Source of the DNA: Zingiber officinale
Taxonomy: Eukaryota; Streptophyta; Magnoliopsida; Zingiberales; Zingiberaceae
DNA: 64,000 nt
NCBI RefSeq assembly: GCF_018446385.1
Contig: NC_056000.1
Span: forward strand, 31,760,011 to 31,824,010
Direction of reading: 5' to 3'
Shown: piece by piece, positions 23,551-36,400 of the stretch
How positions within the stretch are numbered: position 1 is the first letter of the stretch
Layout of the letters: each line of letters begins with the position of its first letter
Position numbers and translations under genes: made by a program
Notes under the pieces: model-generated
The model's database searches: none
The model's input: the letters and a program-made list of their open reading frames with translations, nothing else
Told to the model about the DNA's origin: nothing

Positions 23551-24461
23551 TATTTTTTTACTGCATTGTTTGCATAAGTAAGAACCCAAATATAAAATAA
23601 AAAGTGTTGCGGACTTTACCATCTGAATTCGTATAATTGAAAAATTGTACTTTCTAAATTCATATTGTTTGAGCAACACTACATTTTTTGAGCTTCTTCG
23701 AGTTTTTTTTGGTTTTAGTTTGTGCTTCATATGTATTTGATGACTCAAAATATCTCAAATTCATATTCAATGAGCATCAAAGCCTTTATGAATGTTCATA
23801 TTTATTTTAGATTTATTTTTATTGATTTCAAGTTTGCTCACAGTATGACCGGTAGACACATCAAATACTTTAACTTTTTCTAAAGATGCTTAGTTTGCAT
23901 TATACGATTCTTCTAAAACCTTTTTATATATTTTTTTAGATTTCATGAATTCATCAAACATATTTTTTAAATAAAAAAATCCAGACGCAAAATTCCAATG
24001 TTTTTTCTTTTTAAAGTTCTTCCAGCGAGAAAGCCACTAACAAAGCCGATTCCGTGTTTGGTCGGGCAACTTGAGGCTTCTACTTTCAGTAACTATCTGT
24101 GGGCCACAAGTTCTCTTATCGAATCGCTGCACGGGTATCAAGCGAATAGACAGGAAGGGTACGCCCCAGGGGTTGCTTAACCCAATGCTAGTTACAGACA
24201 GCGTGACCCTCAGGGCATCTTCGTAATTTAATTCACACAGTGCCTTATTTCCACTTGCGGTAAAGACCACTCTGTCGCCGCGGCTACAGTTAATGAAGCA
24301 ATGTAATTTTTTGTTTTTTAAAATTTAAAGAATAACTTTTTTTTTGTCAGATGCCTAATCAGTCTTCCTTTTGAACCAGAATAAAATTTGGTTCCTTTTG
24401 CTTCTTTTCCTTGTCCGCCGCCTCCGGTGAAGCCAGTCGACAAGCGCGGGGGGAGAGAGAG
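23551..24461 (+). promoter_or_regulatory. Upstream region of the diacylglycerol kinase gene
   Basis: AT-rich until about 24000, then rising in GC toward the start codon; the last 50 bp before the ATG are G-rich (GCGGGGGGAGAGAGAGATG). No clear TATA box is seen in the expected place. No separate gene is supported here. Confidence 0.35.
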
Positions 24462-27400
24462 ATGCCGAACTCGAAGAGAGCAGCGGCAGCGGCGGGGGGA
24501 GCGAACGTGGCGGCGCGGTCGTCGTTGTGGGACTCGATTCGGGCGTGCGGGTTCTTCGGAACCAGGGTCGAGAAGGAAGAACTTAAGCGGCGGATCGTGA
24601 TTCCGGTGTATCTGAGGTCGGCCATGGTGGCAGCCATCCGGGACCAGGACGCAGGCGCTGGGGCCAGTGCTGCGGCCGAGAACCGTGGCGGCATGGAGGC
24701 GGACGAGATGCCGGAGGCGCCGATTGTGGTGTTCGTGAACTCCAGAAGTGGTGGGCGCCATGGGCCTGAGCTTAAGATCCGGTTGCAGGAGCTCATCAAC
24801 GAGGAACAGGTCGTTATGCACTATCCCCTCCTCCTTTCATGTGCTTGCTACTGCATTTATGATAGTTGGAGTTCCTTAGGTTGAAGATTATTTGGAGCTT
24901 TTAGGGAGCATTTTACTTTGCTATGTACACTTTTTCAGTTCCTACTGAAATCCTTAAATCTCTTAAGGCTGATAGCAATTCCTAATGCGGTTCCGCTTCT
25001 GTCATCTGACCTTAAGCATTACTTGGAAGATTTTGATCTTTTTGCCTTTTGACTGAAAATTTGGGTCTACTTATTTTTTATTTCCCTTGTTTTGGTTGAA
25101 CTTAAGCTCAGTTGTAGATAGGGGAGATTGCAAATTTTTGTATGTGGCGGACAATATCCTGGAAAAAATGGCTACATGTTTTTCAACACATGAAGATGTA
25201 GGGATCTGATGCATAAAACAACACATAATGCAGCGGAAAAAGGATCCCTCCAGAGATCCTTGCGAATACTGTATACTATGTTTTCCTATTCTATTAGATA
25301 GAATAGCTATTTTTATTGCGTGAACTGGTGCTTCCGACAACAACTTTGATTCGGATGTAGATCTCAGCGCGATCAGCACGTCCGTGCCTCTACCGTATCC
25401 ACACGAACACGTTCTATGTACGTCTCACGAACTCACAACTTGGAGAAGAAACAACCTTTGTTGTGCTAGCAACTATACAAGGTTATTTCTGGCCAAGAGA
25501 AGAAGAGGAAGAAGAGCAAAAACCAAGAAGATCACAATCACCCAAAATGTTACTTTACCAAAAAGGTTATTTCACCAAAAGGTTACTTTATCAAAAATGT
25601 TACTTCACCTAAAAGTTACTTTTACAAATGACTTTCGTACTCATCCAATGACTATAAAAACATTTTTATCTCTTGATCTTCCTTTTGATTAATGATATAT
25701 TAATCTAAATGGGTTGGATTTAGTATATTGGATTAACCATTAACCCAATAAGCCATTAACCCAATAAACCAATGAGTCTAACTCATTACTCAATGAGTCT
25801 AATCCAAATTCATTCGAGTCTAACTCAATACGTATAGTTCGGATTAGACTTAACCCTATAATCCATCTTCAAATCAACATATTCTTTGTGTGTGACCCAA
25901 TGGGCTCTCGTAACGTTGGCAATGTATCTAAAACCACTTTAGATACATAAACAATGAGTGACATCTAACAATACATCATTACTACCCAAGTGACGAAAAT
26001 GTCGAGATTCGACCTAACCTTTCTGTGTCTATTATCTTGTATAACTCAATTCTTCTATCCTTGATATCTAGATTGATCAATGAGGCATAAACCGTGTCAT
26101 TCTCTTATCATCTTTGTGTTTCTTGATCTCTAAGTAGACACACTTAATTAAATAAGTTCAATATCGCATATTGACTCATTTGAGCATGACCATGCATTCT
26201 TGTGTCATACTAATCAAGGGGCCCACATATATCGCTTCCGTTATATGGAAGGGATAGATCTCATCTACATCACTTACACCTCTCCGCATAACTTATTGTA
26301 AGTGATCGACTTTATAGTCCACCTTGTTACAGGTAACGTTTGCCGATACCAAAGTATATAACTCTTTATGTAGGGAATCGTCGTGACTTCAAGTCTAAGG
26401 ACTATTCATACTAATAGTCACTATGATAATGTTTATGACACTCATATAACGATCCATGAAATATCTCATGACGGGTCAATTCAGTACATATTCTCTAATA
26501 TATACCCATGTGTCAATCTGATATTACATATCTATGATTTGTGAGATTAAGTCATCTGTTGACCTACATACTAGTCTCAACACATTAATATTGTCCTTGT
26601 ATATAAGGCTTGACTAGGAATAGTTAAGAGTAGCGTTCTATATATATATCTACAATATCCCACTATCAATTCAACCAATTGATATGTTGTAGATTAAAAC
26701 CTACTACCCTAGGGCATTATTATACTTATTTATTCGGCATTGAACTGAAGTAAATATAATAACTACCTTTGTCTTTTTATTAATAAGTGAAATATGATAC
26801 AAAAAGTGTCCTTGTCAATCATCTCATAACTGGTATTAGGGCTAATACTAACAGAAGATGCCAGCTAGTCAGGGGCTTAGAGCATCCACAATGGTTGTCT
26901 CTCTTAGAAAATTCCTTCGTTGTCACATCCGTGCTACATCAATAGTAAAAAACCTCATATATCTCTCCATTATCAAAAGCAATTTCTCAACTTCTTTATG
27001 AGTCCCACACTTTTCATTATATATATTTCTCATCCCTCCATATTTTACATTATATATAATTAAATTTTTATAAAATTTAAATTCATGAATTGCCAATATG
27101 AAATAACATTAATAATTAAAAAATACATAAATATTACAGGACATCAAATAAAAAGACAAATTATAAAAATATATAAAAATAAACTTAAACACATCTACAC
27201 TAGCTCATGTCTCTGCTTAATTTTTTCAACCATTTTCTCATGTATATGAAGTTGTTCCTCTTCGTGCCTTTTGCCCTATCGGACGAATGCAGACTACAAA
27301 ATCATCCACATCAACACTTGTATTTGGATTTGATGTTGAAGTGTCCCTCCCGATTCAGATGTCCTCGCCTTCTTGCTAGAGTAATTAGCTACTGATTGTG

Positions 27401-30400
27401 GAATATATTTCTCATACTCTCTAAGAACCCTCCACACATGCATATACTTGAAGTCCTTGTTATTGTTGTTTACTTTCCACATATTCAGTGCGTTCTCTAA
27501 CATATTCTCATCACTCCAACCGATTTGACGATGAGTATAAAAATTATTATAGCTTGCAGAAAATTCATTTATTATTGGTGCAAACCTATAGTAATGCTAT
27601 TTTAGCCGCTGATAGTTTCTCGTCATCCAGTTGGTTGATGCTTGTTGTAGTAATCATCTATACATTTATAAAAAGCTTGATCCTTCTGGTCATTATCAAT
27701 GACGCATCAGTGCTGATAGTTGTCCATGACTTTGCAAGGACCACGTCTTCATCGAGAGACCAAAATCTTTGTTTCGAATCATCTTTCTCCGGTGCATCTT
27801 TACACTTCTTGTGATGAGTGTGGTGGCCACTGAGTTGTTAGAACAGATGATGACGTAAGAGATTCTTTATCGTTGTTAGATGGGTCAATAGTAACCCTTC
27901 TTGATTCATTCAAAAACATGAATAATGGTTGAGTAGGAGAAAATACGTAAGGAGAAGACATCCCAAATTGACTACTACCCATGGCTGACCAATCTTGCGG
28001 TGGATACATACCAAATGGAGCTGGGCGGCGTTACTTGGATTCGTCAACAAATTTTGAGAACTTTGGGAAATTGGGAAATTTGGAGGCTATTATGGAACAT
28101 ATGACATGTTTTGAAAATTTGGAAGGTATTGTGTTTGAGAGAAAAAATGAGGATATTGGACATTTGGAGGAATGCAAATATATTCAGAAGATGCATTTTC
28201 TTCCGTATTTGAAGAATTCAAAAGATTTGTAAAAGAAGTATTGAAATTTTCATCCATCTCAGATACAAATAGAGAAAGAAAAGAAGAAATAAGAAGTAGA
28301 GAGTGAAGAGAATAATAAGATGAATGAAAAAAATAAAATTGAACATGTATTTATAGATTTTTTTAAATTTAAAAAATTAAATTTTGATCATTGAACAACT
28401 AAAAATTAGTCGTTGTTTAATGGCTATAGTTGTTCAACGAAATTAGCCATTGTTCTTGAGGCTGATTTTGTTTTTTTTACAAATATTAAAAATAAATTAT
28501 TTTAATATAAATAAAAAATTTAAAAAAGCGATTCCATAACTATGGAGCCGCTTCTTCATTTAATCCAAGGAACTCCCTCCAGCTCCTTCCCATTTGCCAC
28601 GTAGAGGAGCTCCCACTGTGGATGCCCTTAGTGACTTTGCAAATAAAAAAAAAGGGTTCAAATTCTTTCGTGGGTAAAATTCAATCTACCATAATTTTCA
28701 AAATTATCAAAGGGGAAACCTATCACCTCCTCTAATATGATATTATATAGTATACTTCTCTTTGCTATGATTTTATTCACGACCCTTTTAAGGCCAAAAT
28801 ATACATTAATTCCACTGGAAAATTATGTAAATATTTACATTTCAAACTTTTAGTTGTCCATAAGTGGAGTTAGGATCATAATTTAAAATTTTGTTCCGTA
28901 CCGGGAGAAATAGATGAAATTTATCGTTCCGTCGACTGCTCGACACCGGCACCACTGGCATCACAACCTCCTTAGATTGCATCCCGATGGGGACGCGGAG
29001 GTTGCCGTGACCTCCGCGAGTCGTGGCTAGGCCGCTGCGACGTTCTCATGTCGTTGTGAGGACCTGCGACGTCCTTGGGTCACGGTGAGGCTCCATGACG
29101 TCAACTGGTAGTGGTGAGGATGTGTGTGGGCACACGTAGTGTAGGCATGGTAGACAACAACTTAACATAGAAAAATAATAAAACTTATGTTAATAGTTTC
29201 AATCAACTCTCAACTATAAATAGATAATTTAAACATGCTTAATCAAACCCTAATAAAACTACGATTAATTTAATATATATATATATAATAAAATTTTTAT
29301 TTATCAATCTCATATTTTAATTTTTTCTAATATTTAGATTAAATTTTTTATTAATATATTTTATATTTAAAAAATAGCAAAACTATATCGGCATGACACA
29401 ATATGGTCTTGACACGTATCATTTCGGTCGTAAATCAAAACTTTGATATGGATCAAGATTTTAAACCATGGTTAGAATGTTTAATTTTTTTAATTTTTTT
29501 TTAACGTTAAATGAGTAAAAGTGAACAATTTTATTTGAGAATTTTTGATGTAAATTGTAATTATCTCAATTAAGGTTTTAATGCTTTAAATTGATAAAAT
29601 TTTAAACAATTTTAATGAAAGTGTTCACTTTTTAATAAATCAAGGTGAAAGGGGTAAATGGAATTTTTTTTTTGGTAATTTAGGTATCTAACTTTTCTAA
29701 CTGACTAATCTTGGAGCTGACCGATCTAACCCCACAAAAGTTTTCCACCGGCTACCAGGGTAAATCAGGAAATGCTCACAGCGGCTCATCCAAATGGCTA
29801 GCGTTCTTAGGGTTGTCATCCCATTGGAAGAAAATTCCTACAGTGCGCCGTAGTTGGGATTCGATCATTAGATACTTGGTTAATCTCTTGGAGGGCCTAA
29901 TTGTTGCACCGTAGCGCCCGAGGGTTGGTAAATGAGAATATTAGAGATGATGGGGCATCCCTTTTTTAATACTAATTAAAAGTTCAAAACAAGTACATCT
30001 ATCTGATGATTTTATGAGCGCCATTATAATTTTTTCCCTTCTTCCTTCATCCTTCATCCTTATATGGTGTTTATCCCTTGTTTTCTTCTCAAAGGAACAT
30101 TTTCTTCAAGGACTGTATAAGCGAACATGTATGTTACTTAATTTGAAATACAGATTGTTATTATCTAGCTTGGAGGTCCTGACAATTGTTCTCTATCTAG
30201 AAGATCATTCAATTTTGAGCATCTTTAGTGGCTATCTACTTTCTTAATGATCAATCTCTTTTTATGCTCCACAACACAAAAAAAAAGGGAGATATTACTA
30301 TCGAGACTAACATGAGAGAGCAATATAATACAATTATATAACAACAACAACCAAGCTGTATCCTACTAGGTGGGGTCGGCTATATGGATTCTTCCATGTC

Positions 30401-33400
30401 ATTGAGCTTTATGCCCTACTATATCATTATTTATATTTAAATAAATTTTATTTTGTTTTATTATTATTAACAAAGTTTTTTTTTTGGTCTCCCTCTTCCT
30501 CATTTAATGTGCACATTTATCATATTTTCATATAGTCTTATTGGAACATTTATTGGTTGTCTAAGTACATGTCTGTACCATCTTAAATATGTCTCTCGGA
30601 GTTTTCGTCCATGATTTGTGTAAAAAGATAAAGGCTTAGAGCTGATAAGTCTTCACTCTTATTATTATATCCTGATATATATGCTTAATTAGTTTAATAT
30701 ATGCTACTCTAACACCTCTCTTTTCCAGAATTCTCTATATAATTTTCCTTGAGATTCTATTATAAAATTTTTCTAGATCAATAAATACTATGTAAATCTT
30801 ACTTTTGTTCTCGATATTTTTCAATTAGTTGCATGAGAAGATATATAACTTTTATTATTGACTTTCTAGACATAAATCCAAATTGATTTTTGATCATCGT
30901 GGTCTCCTTTCTTAGTTTTTTTAATTGTTTTTTCCCAAAGTTTTATAGTATGATTCATTAATTTAATACCCCTATATTTTGCACAATTTTATATGTCTCT
31001 ATTGTTCTTATATAAGGGAACCAGAAACATTTTTTTAGTTTTTAATATCAAGTTGAATAACTTTGTAAGTCATTCAATACCTTATTTTCCTAGACACTTC
31101 CATACCTCTATCTAAATATCATCAGGTCCAACTACTTTTCTATTTTGCATCTCTTGTAAAACTTGTTCTATTGTTGGAGTTTAAATACTACTATAGAAAT
31201 TTAAATTTTTATACTCATTTAACCTACTTAAATTACCTAAGCTAAATTCATCACCTAAACCTTCATTAAAAGGTTGATGAAAATACATCTTTCATCGCTC
31301 TTTTATTTCCTCATTATTTAATAGTATCTTACTGCATTCATCTTTAATATATCTTATTTGGATAAGATCTCTTGTTTTCTTCTCTCTTGTTTTAGTTATT
31401 ATGTAAATATTCCTTTTCTCTTCTTTTGTATCCAATTTTTGATATAAGCATTCAAAAGTTTCATTCTTGATTTCAACCATTACTTTCTTGACCTCTTCCT
31501 TGGCTATTGAATGATTTTTTAAGTTTTTCTCGTTCTTACCAGTGTATAAGATCTTATTGGTTATTCGTTTTTTTTTTTTACTTTCTCTTATACTTTCTCA
31601 TGTACTTTCTCATTCTACTACCAATATTCTTTACTTGGTAGTGCACGTCCCTTTGATTCACTGAGTATACTTTTGGCTACTAATTTTAATTTTAATTTTA
31701 ATGTCATCTTATCTTATCTTGTATTTGAGTCTCCGTGTATTTCTTCTAATACCTGTACTACTACTATCTCCTTACATATATTTTACTTTCCCTTCTTAAC
31801 TTTCACCACTTAATTTGTTGTGCACATTTTTCTTCTATTAATACTATGTTTGAGGCGGATATTCAATACTACTAATCTATATTAGGTAGTTTAGTTTTCT
31901 CCAGGGATACCTTACAATCTTTATCAATGTTCTAAAATGCACCTAGGCGCTCGACGCCCGACACCCGCACTGGAAAGGTGCTAGGCGTCAAACCTAGGCG
32001 GCCCAGCCGCTAAGCGGTACTGGGCATCGTCGTGGAAATTTAGGATTTTTTTATTTTTTATTTTTCAATTTAAAGCCCTAAACGGTTAAACCTTATTCGA
32101 TCTCACCGTTTCGACTACCCCGACTGCCTCTTGCCTCCTTCGGAAGAGCTGTAAGTTTTTAAATTTATTTTATATTTTTCTAGGGTCATCGGACGAGTTG
32201 TCAGAAGGTTCCGATGGCACTGGAAGCTTCCGACGACTTGTTCGGCGACCCAGACTCGTCTAGGAATGCGCTCGGTGCCGCTCGTTGTCGTTGTCGCGTC
32301 GAGTCGCTCATCGCGTTCAGGACATGATTTTTTTTAAAATTTATTTATTATTTATTTAATTTATATATTATTTATTTAATTCAACAATTCCTCACTTAAA
32401 TAAGGTAATTTGAATAGACTTTTATACATCTTAATTAAATTATCCCAAGAAATTATATATAAAAAATATTTAAAATTAAAATCTTTTTATAAATTTTATT
32501 ATTTATATTCTAATAATATTATATTTCAAATTTCAAAATTCTAATAAATATTATTAATTAATTTATATTCTGATATTTTATATTTAAAATTAAAATTCTA
32601 ACAAATCTTATTAATTTATATAAATCATATTTATATTCATAATTTTCTATTTGAAATGTTAAAAAAATCTAATAAATTTTATTAATTATTTAATTCATAT
32701 AAATTACATTTATATTCTGATAATATTTTTTTTACTAATTTATATTAATGTTTTTTTGCTGATTTATATCTTATAAATTTATTCTTAAATCATTTTTCAG
32801 GCTATCACAATTATAATGGCGAATAATCCATCTTCGACGTCATTTGTCACTCAACCTGAATCCGGGATTCTTAGGAGAAAGTCAAATGACATTGGATGGG
32901 AGTTTGAGATGTTGATTGATTCTAAGAACCTCGACAAAATTAAATACAAGTTGTGTGGCAAAACGATGTTAGTGGGAGTGTATAGGATCAAGGAGCACAT
33001 AACATCTCAGGAGGATAAAAGTAAGTGCAAACAGGCTATTTTAGAAGGGAGAAACAGAAAGAAGAACAAAATAATTGAAGAACAAAGTTGCAGAGTGGGG
33101 GTGACTACTTTTCTAGATGAAGAAGAAAGTCATGAAATTAAAGAGATAGATGGAATTAAAAAAACCTCTTCTATTTAGCCCCATGGATAGATATACATTG
33201 GCAATTGCTCCAGAAAATACAGGCTCCATGGGAGTAAAGTGTTTCGTCAAAAAAATATAAATAATGTTCTTTTTAAAGAGAGAACTCAACAAGTTCAATA
33301 ATATGTTGGAAGATGAGTTTATGAAAATAGAATCCCGTTCAATGCTATTGATAATGATAGCTTCAAGCAACTAATGGAGGCAGTGGGTCAATTTGGACCA

Positions 33401-36400
33401 TGATTCAAGTCTCCAACTCAATATCAACTTAGGGAGCCACTGTTGAAAGCCGAAGTTGAAAGAACAAAGCAACTGCTAAAGAAACATGAAGAAGAATGTG
33501 TACTCGATCATGACAGATGCATAAAGTGATAGAAAAATAAGAAAAAATCTTAAATATGTGTGTTAATTGCAAGCTGGGTACTACATTTTTAGAGTCTAAG
33601 GAGTCTTCATACGAGACACATATAGTTGAACTTATTTTTGAGTATGTTGATAAGTGTGTTGAAAAGTAGGAGCTCAGAATATTGTTCAGATTGTAATAGA
33701 GAATGCTATAAATAATATGGCTATAGCTAAATTGATGAGAGAAAAGCGATCTGAGATCTTTTGGAGTTCATGTGCAACTCACACCATTAATCTTATGCTT
33801 GAAAGTATTGGCAAGCTTCCACAATATAAAAAAGTTATTGAGCAAGCTAAGTCTTTTACCATCTTCATTTATGCTCACCATAAGATTTTGTTATTGATGA
33901 GAAGTTTCACAAAGAAGAGAGACATAGTTTGGCCAGGAGTTACTAAATTTGTATCAAATTTTCTCACATTGCAAAGTTTGATTGAAAACATATCTAGTTT
34001 AAGGGCCATGTTTACAAGTGATATGTAGGAGAAATGTAAATGGCTAAAAACAAACTAAGGAAAATTGGCTTACTTTACTGTGATGAGCATGAGTTTTTGG
34101 AATGGTGTGACACTTTGTTTAAAAATATTTACACTTTTAGTAAGAGTTCTTCGATTGGTAGTTGGAGATAGAAAGCGATCGATCGGGTTTCTATATGGGG
34201 AGTTTCTTCAAGCTAAAGAAGACATCAAGGTGGCCCTGAACAACGTGGAGTTAAATTATCAGCCTATCATAGTGATTATTGAGTCAAAAATGAAGGATAG
34301 ACTTGATACATCATTACCTACCACTACATTTTTATTGAATCCTTATTTTTACTATAAAGATAGTTCTATTGCTTTTATAAGGTGGCTGCGATGTAGATTT
34401 TTGAATGCATGGAAATTTTGCATGCCAATGAGTTAGATCCACAGGATACAATTATTAATAAGGAATTGCCAAAATATAGAGATAAGACTGGTTATTTGGA
34501 AAAGCATTAACAGCAAGAGCATGTGAAAAAAATGATGATACATTTGATCTATGTATATGGTGGAGTACATACGGGGCTCACACAACCAACTTGCTAAGAG
34601 TGGCATTGAGAATACTTTCATTAACTACAAGTTCATCTGGGTGTGAAAGAAATTGGAGTGCATTCGAAGGAGTAAGCTTTAAACTTTAAGTCTTTAATTA
34701 AAGTAAGTATTAATTTTTAAAGTTTGTTATTCATGTTACTAACTATTGTATTTACTCCCTCTTTTTTTTTAGATTCACACAAAGAAAAGAAATAGGTTGG
34801 ATGTCAACAGATTGAACAATCTAGTATTTATCCAATTTAATGCTTGATTGTTGAACAAACAAAAAGGAGAAAAAGAAAGGAATGTTGATGTCCTTCTAGC
34901 AAAAGATGCTTCAAATCCACAAGGTTGGATTGTGGATGGTGGAGAAGATGATGAAGTTGAACTAGGTTCTGGGCTCACATGACAAATGGTTGATGAAGCA
35001 AGTGGAGCAGATGAAAATCTACAACTTCGAAGAAGCTCAAGAGTGAGAGAATTTCACGAGAATGATTTTACATCCGAAGAAGAAGAGGAGAATCATAATG
35101 ATGATATTGAGTTTGTGTTCGATGAAGAATAAGTTGTCGAAAATTATGGAGAAGAAGTAGAATAAATTTAGTGTTAAGTTTGTGTCCGATGATATTGAGT
35201 TTGTGTCCAATGATATTTTATTAGTTGTGTAATTTTGAACTCATTTTAAATTTGATGTTATTGTGTTGGAGTTATAATATGTGAGCTATTATGTAAATTA
35301 TTTTAATACTGAGGAATCCGCCTAGCGGCGCCTAGTCCTCGCCTAGGCGCCGATCTAGCGCCTAGCGAATTTTAGAATTGTGATCTTTATAAATCTTTCT
35401 ATCATTCTTCATAACTATAAAAAAGTCCATTTATGACTTATTATACCCACTTTTAAATGTGACCAAGTGTTATTATCTCTCGAAAAATGTATTAGCTAGT
35501 AAAAATGTATCGCAAAATTTTATATAATTTTCCCTTGTTCATTTCTTGTTCCAAACCTATAATCTTATGTACTCTATCATATTTCTCATTTTTCATCCTA
35601 CATGTCCATTTAGATCTCCTCATGTTAAAATCATTTCGGTTAGTGGAATATTTTGTAATATCTTGTCTAGATCATCCCAAAACTTAGATTTGATATTTTC
35701 ATCTAATCCTACTTGAGACGCATATATGCTAATTACATTAATAGTTTCTTTTGCCACTACTATCTTGAGAGTTATAATCCTATCTCCCTTTCTAACTATT
35801 TCTACTACTTTATCCTTTAGCGAACTATTTACAATAATATCTACTCTATTTCTTATTTTACTCTTTCCTTATCAGCTGTATATATTAGCTAATATAGCTA
35901 TCAATTACCTTAATTATAGCTTCTTAAGATAGATTCTTTTCTAAGATAGCTATATAAATATGCCTCACTCTTCAATAAAGGAATATATTCTTTTTATCTC
36001 AAATTACATGGTATCAGAGCATGAGAGATTCGAAATTAGGGTTCCATCTCCGTTGTAACCTTTGCTGCCCATCAGCTGCTACGTCTCAATCGATCTTCCT
36101 CCTTCCTAGCCGCTTTGCTAATCGTGGGGTTTGGAACTTCTGGCAGGGACGTGCTTGTACTCGTCGATGCGTGGATTTGCCTATGTCTTGTTGGTTTGAA
36201 AATTCTTTTGGATTCTTCTCTTATTTGACTTCCTTTAGAATAAAGTTTTATAGCTGAGAATAAGTCTTCCATTGTGACGGATGTGGTGCTGTGATGTCTA
36301 CTATAAGCTAAATGGTTTGAACTATTTGGATTAGAGTAAGACTGCATTTTTATCTATGAAGTATTGATAAAAATGGTTATTTGACTGATGATCTTCCTAA

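Noticed and set aside
24318..24821. Long minus-strand frames of 146-167 codons opposite DGK exon 1
   Set aside because: Arg/Pro-rich shadows of the GC-rich first exon, with no domain.
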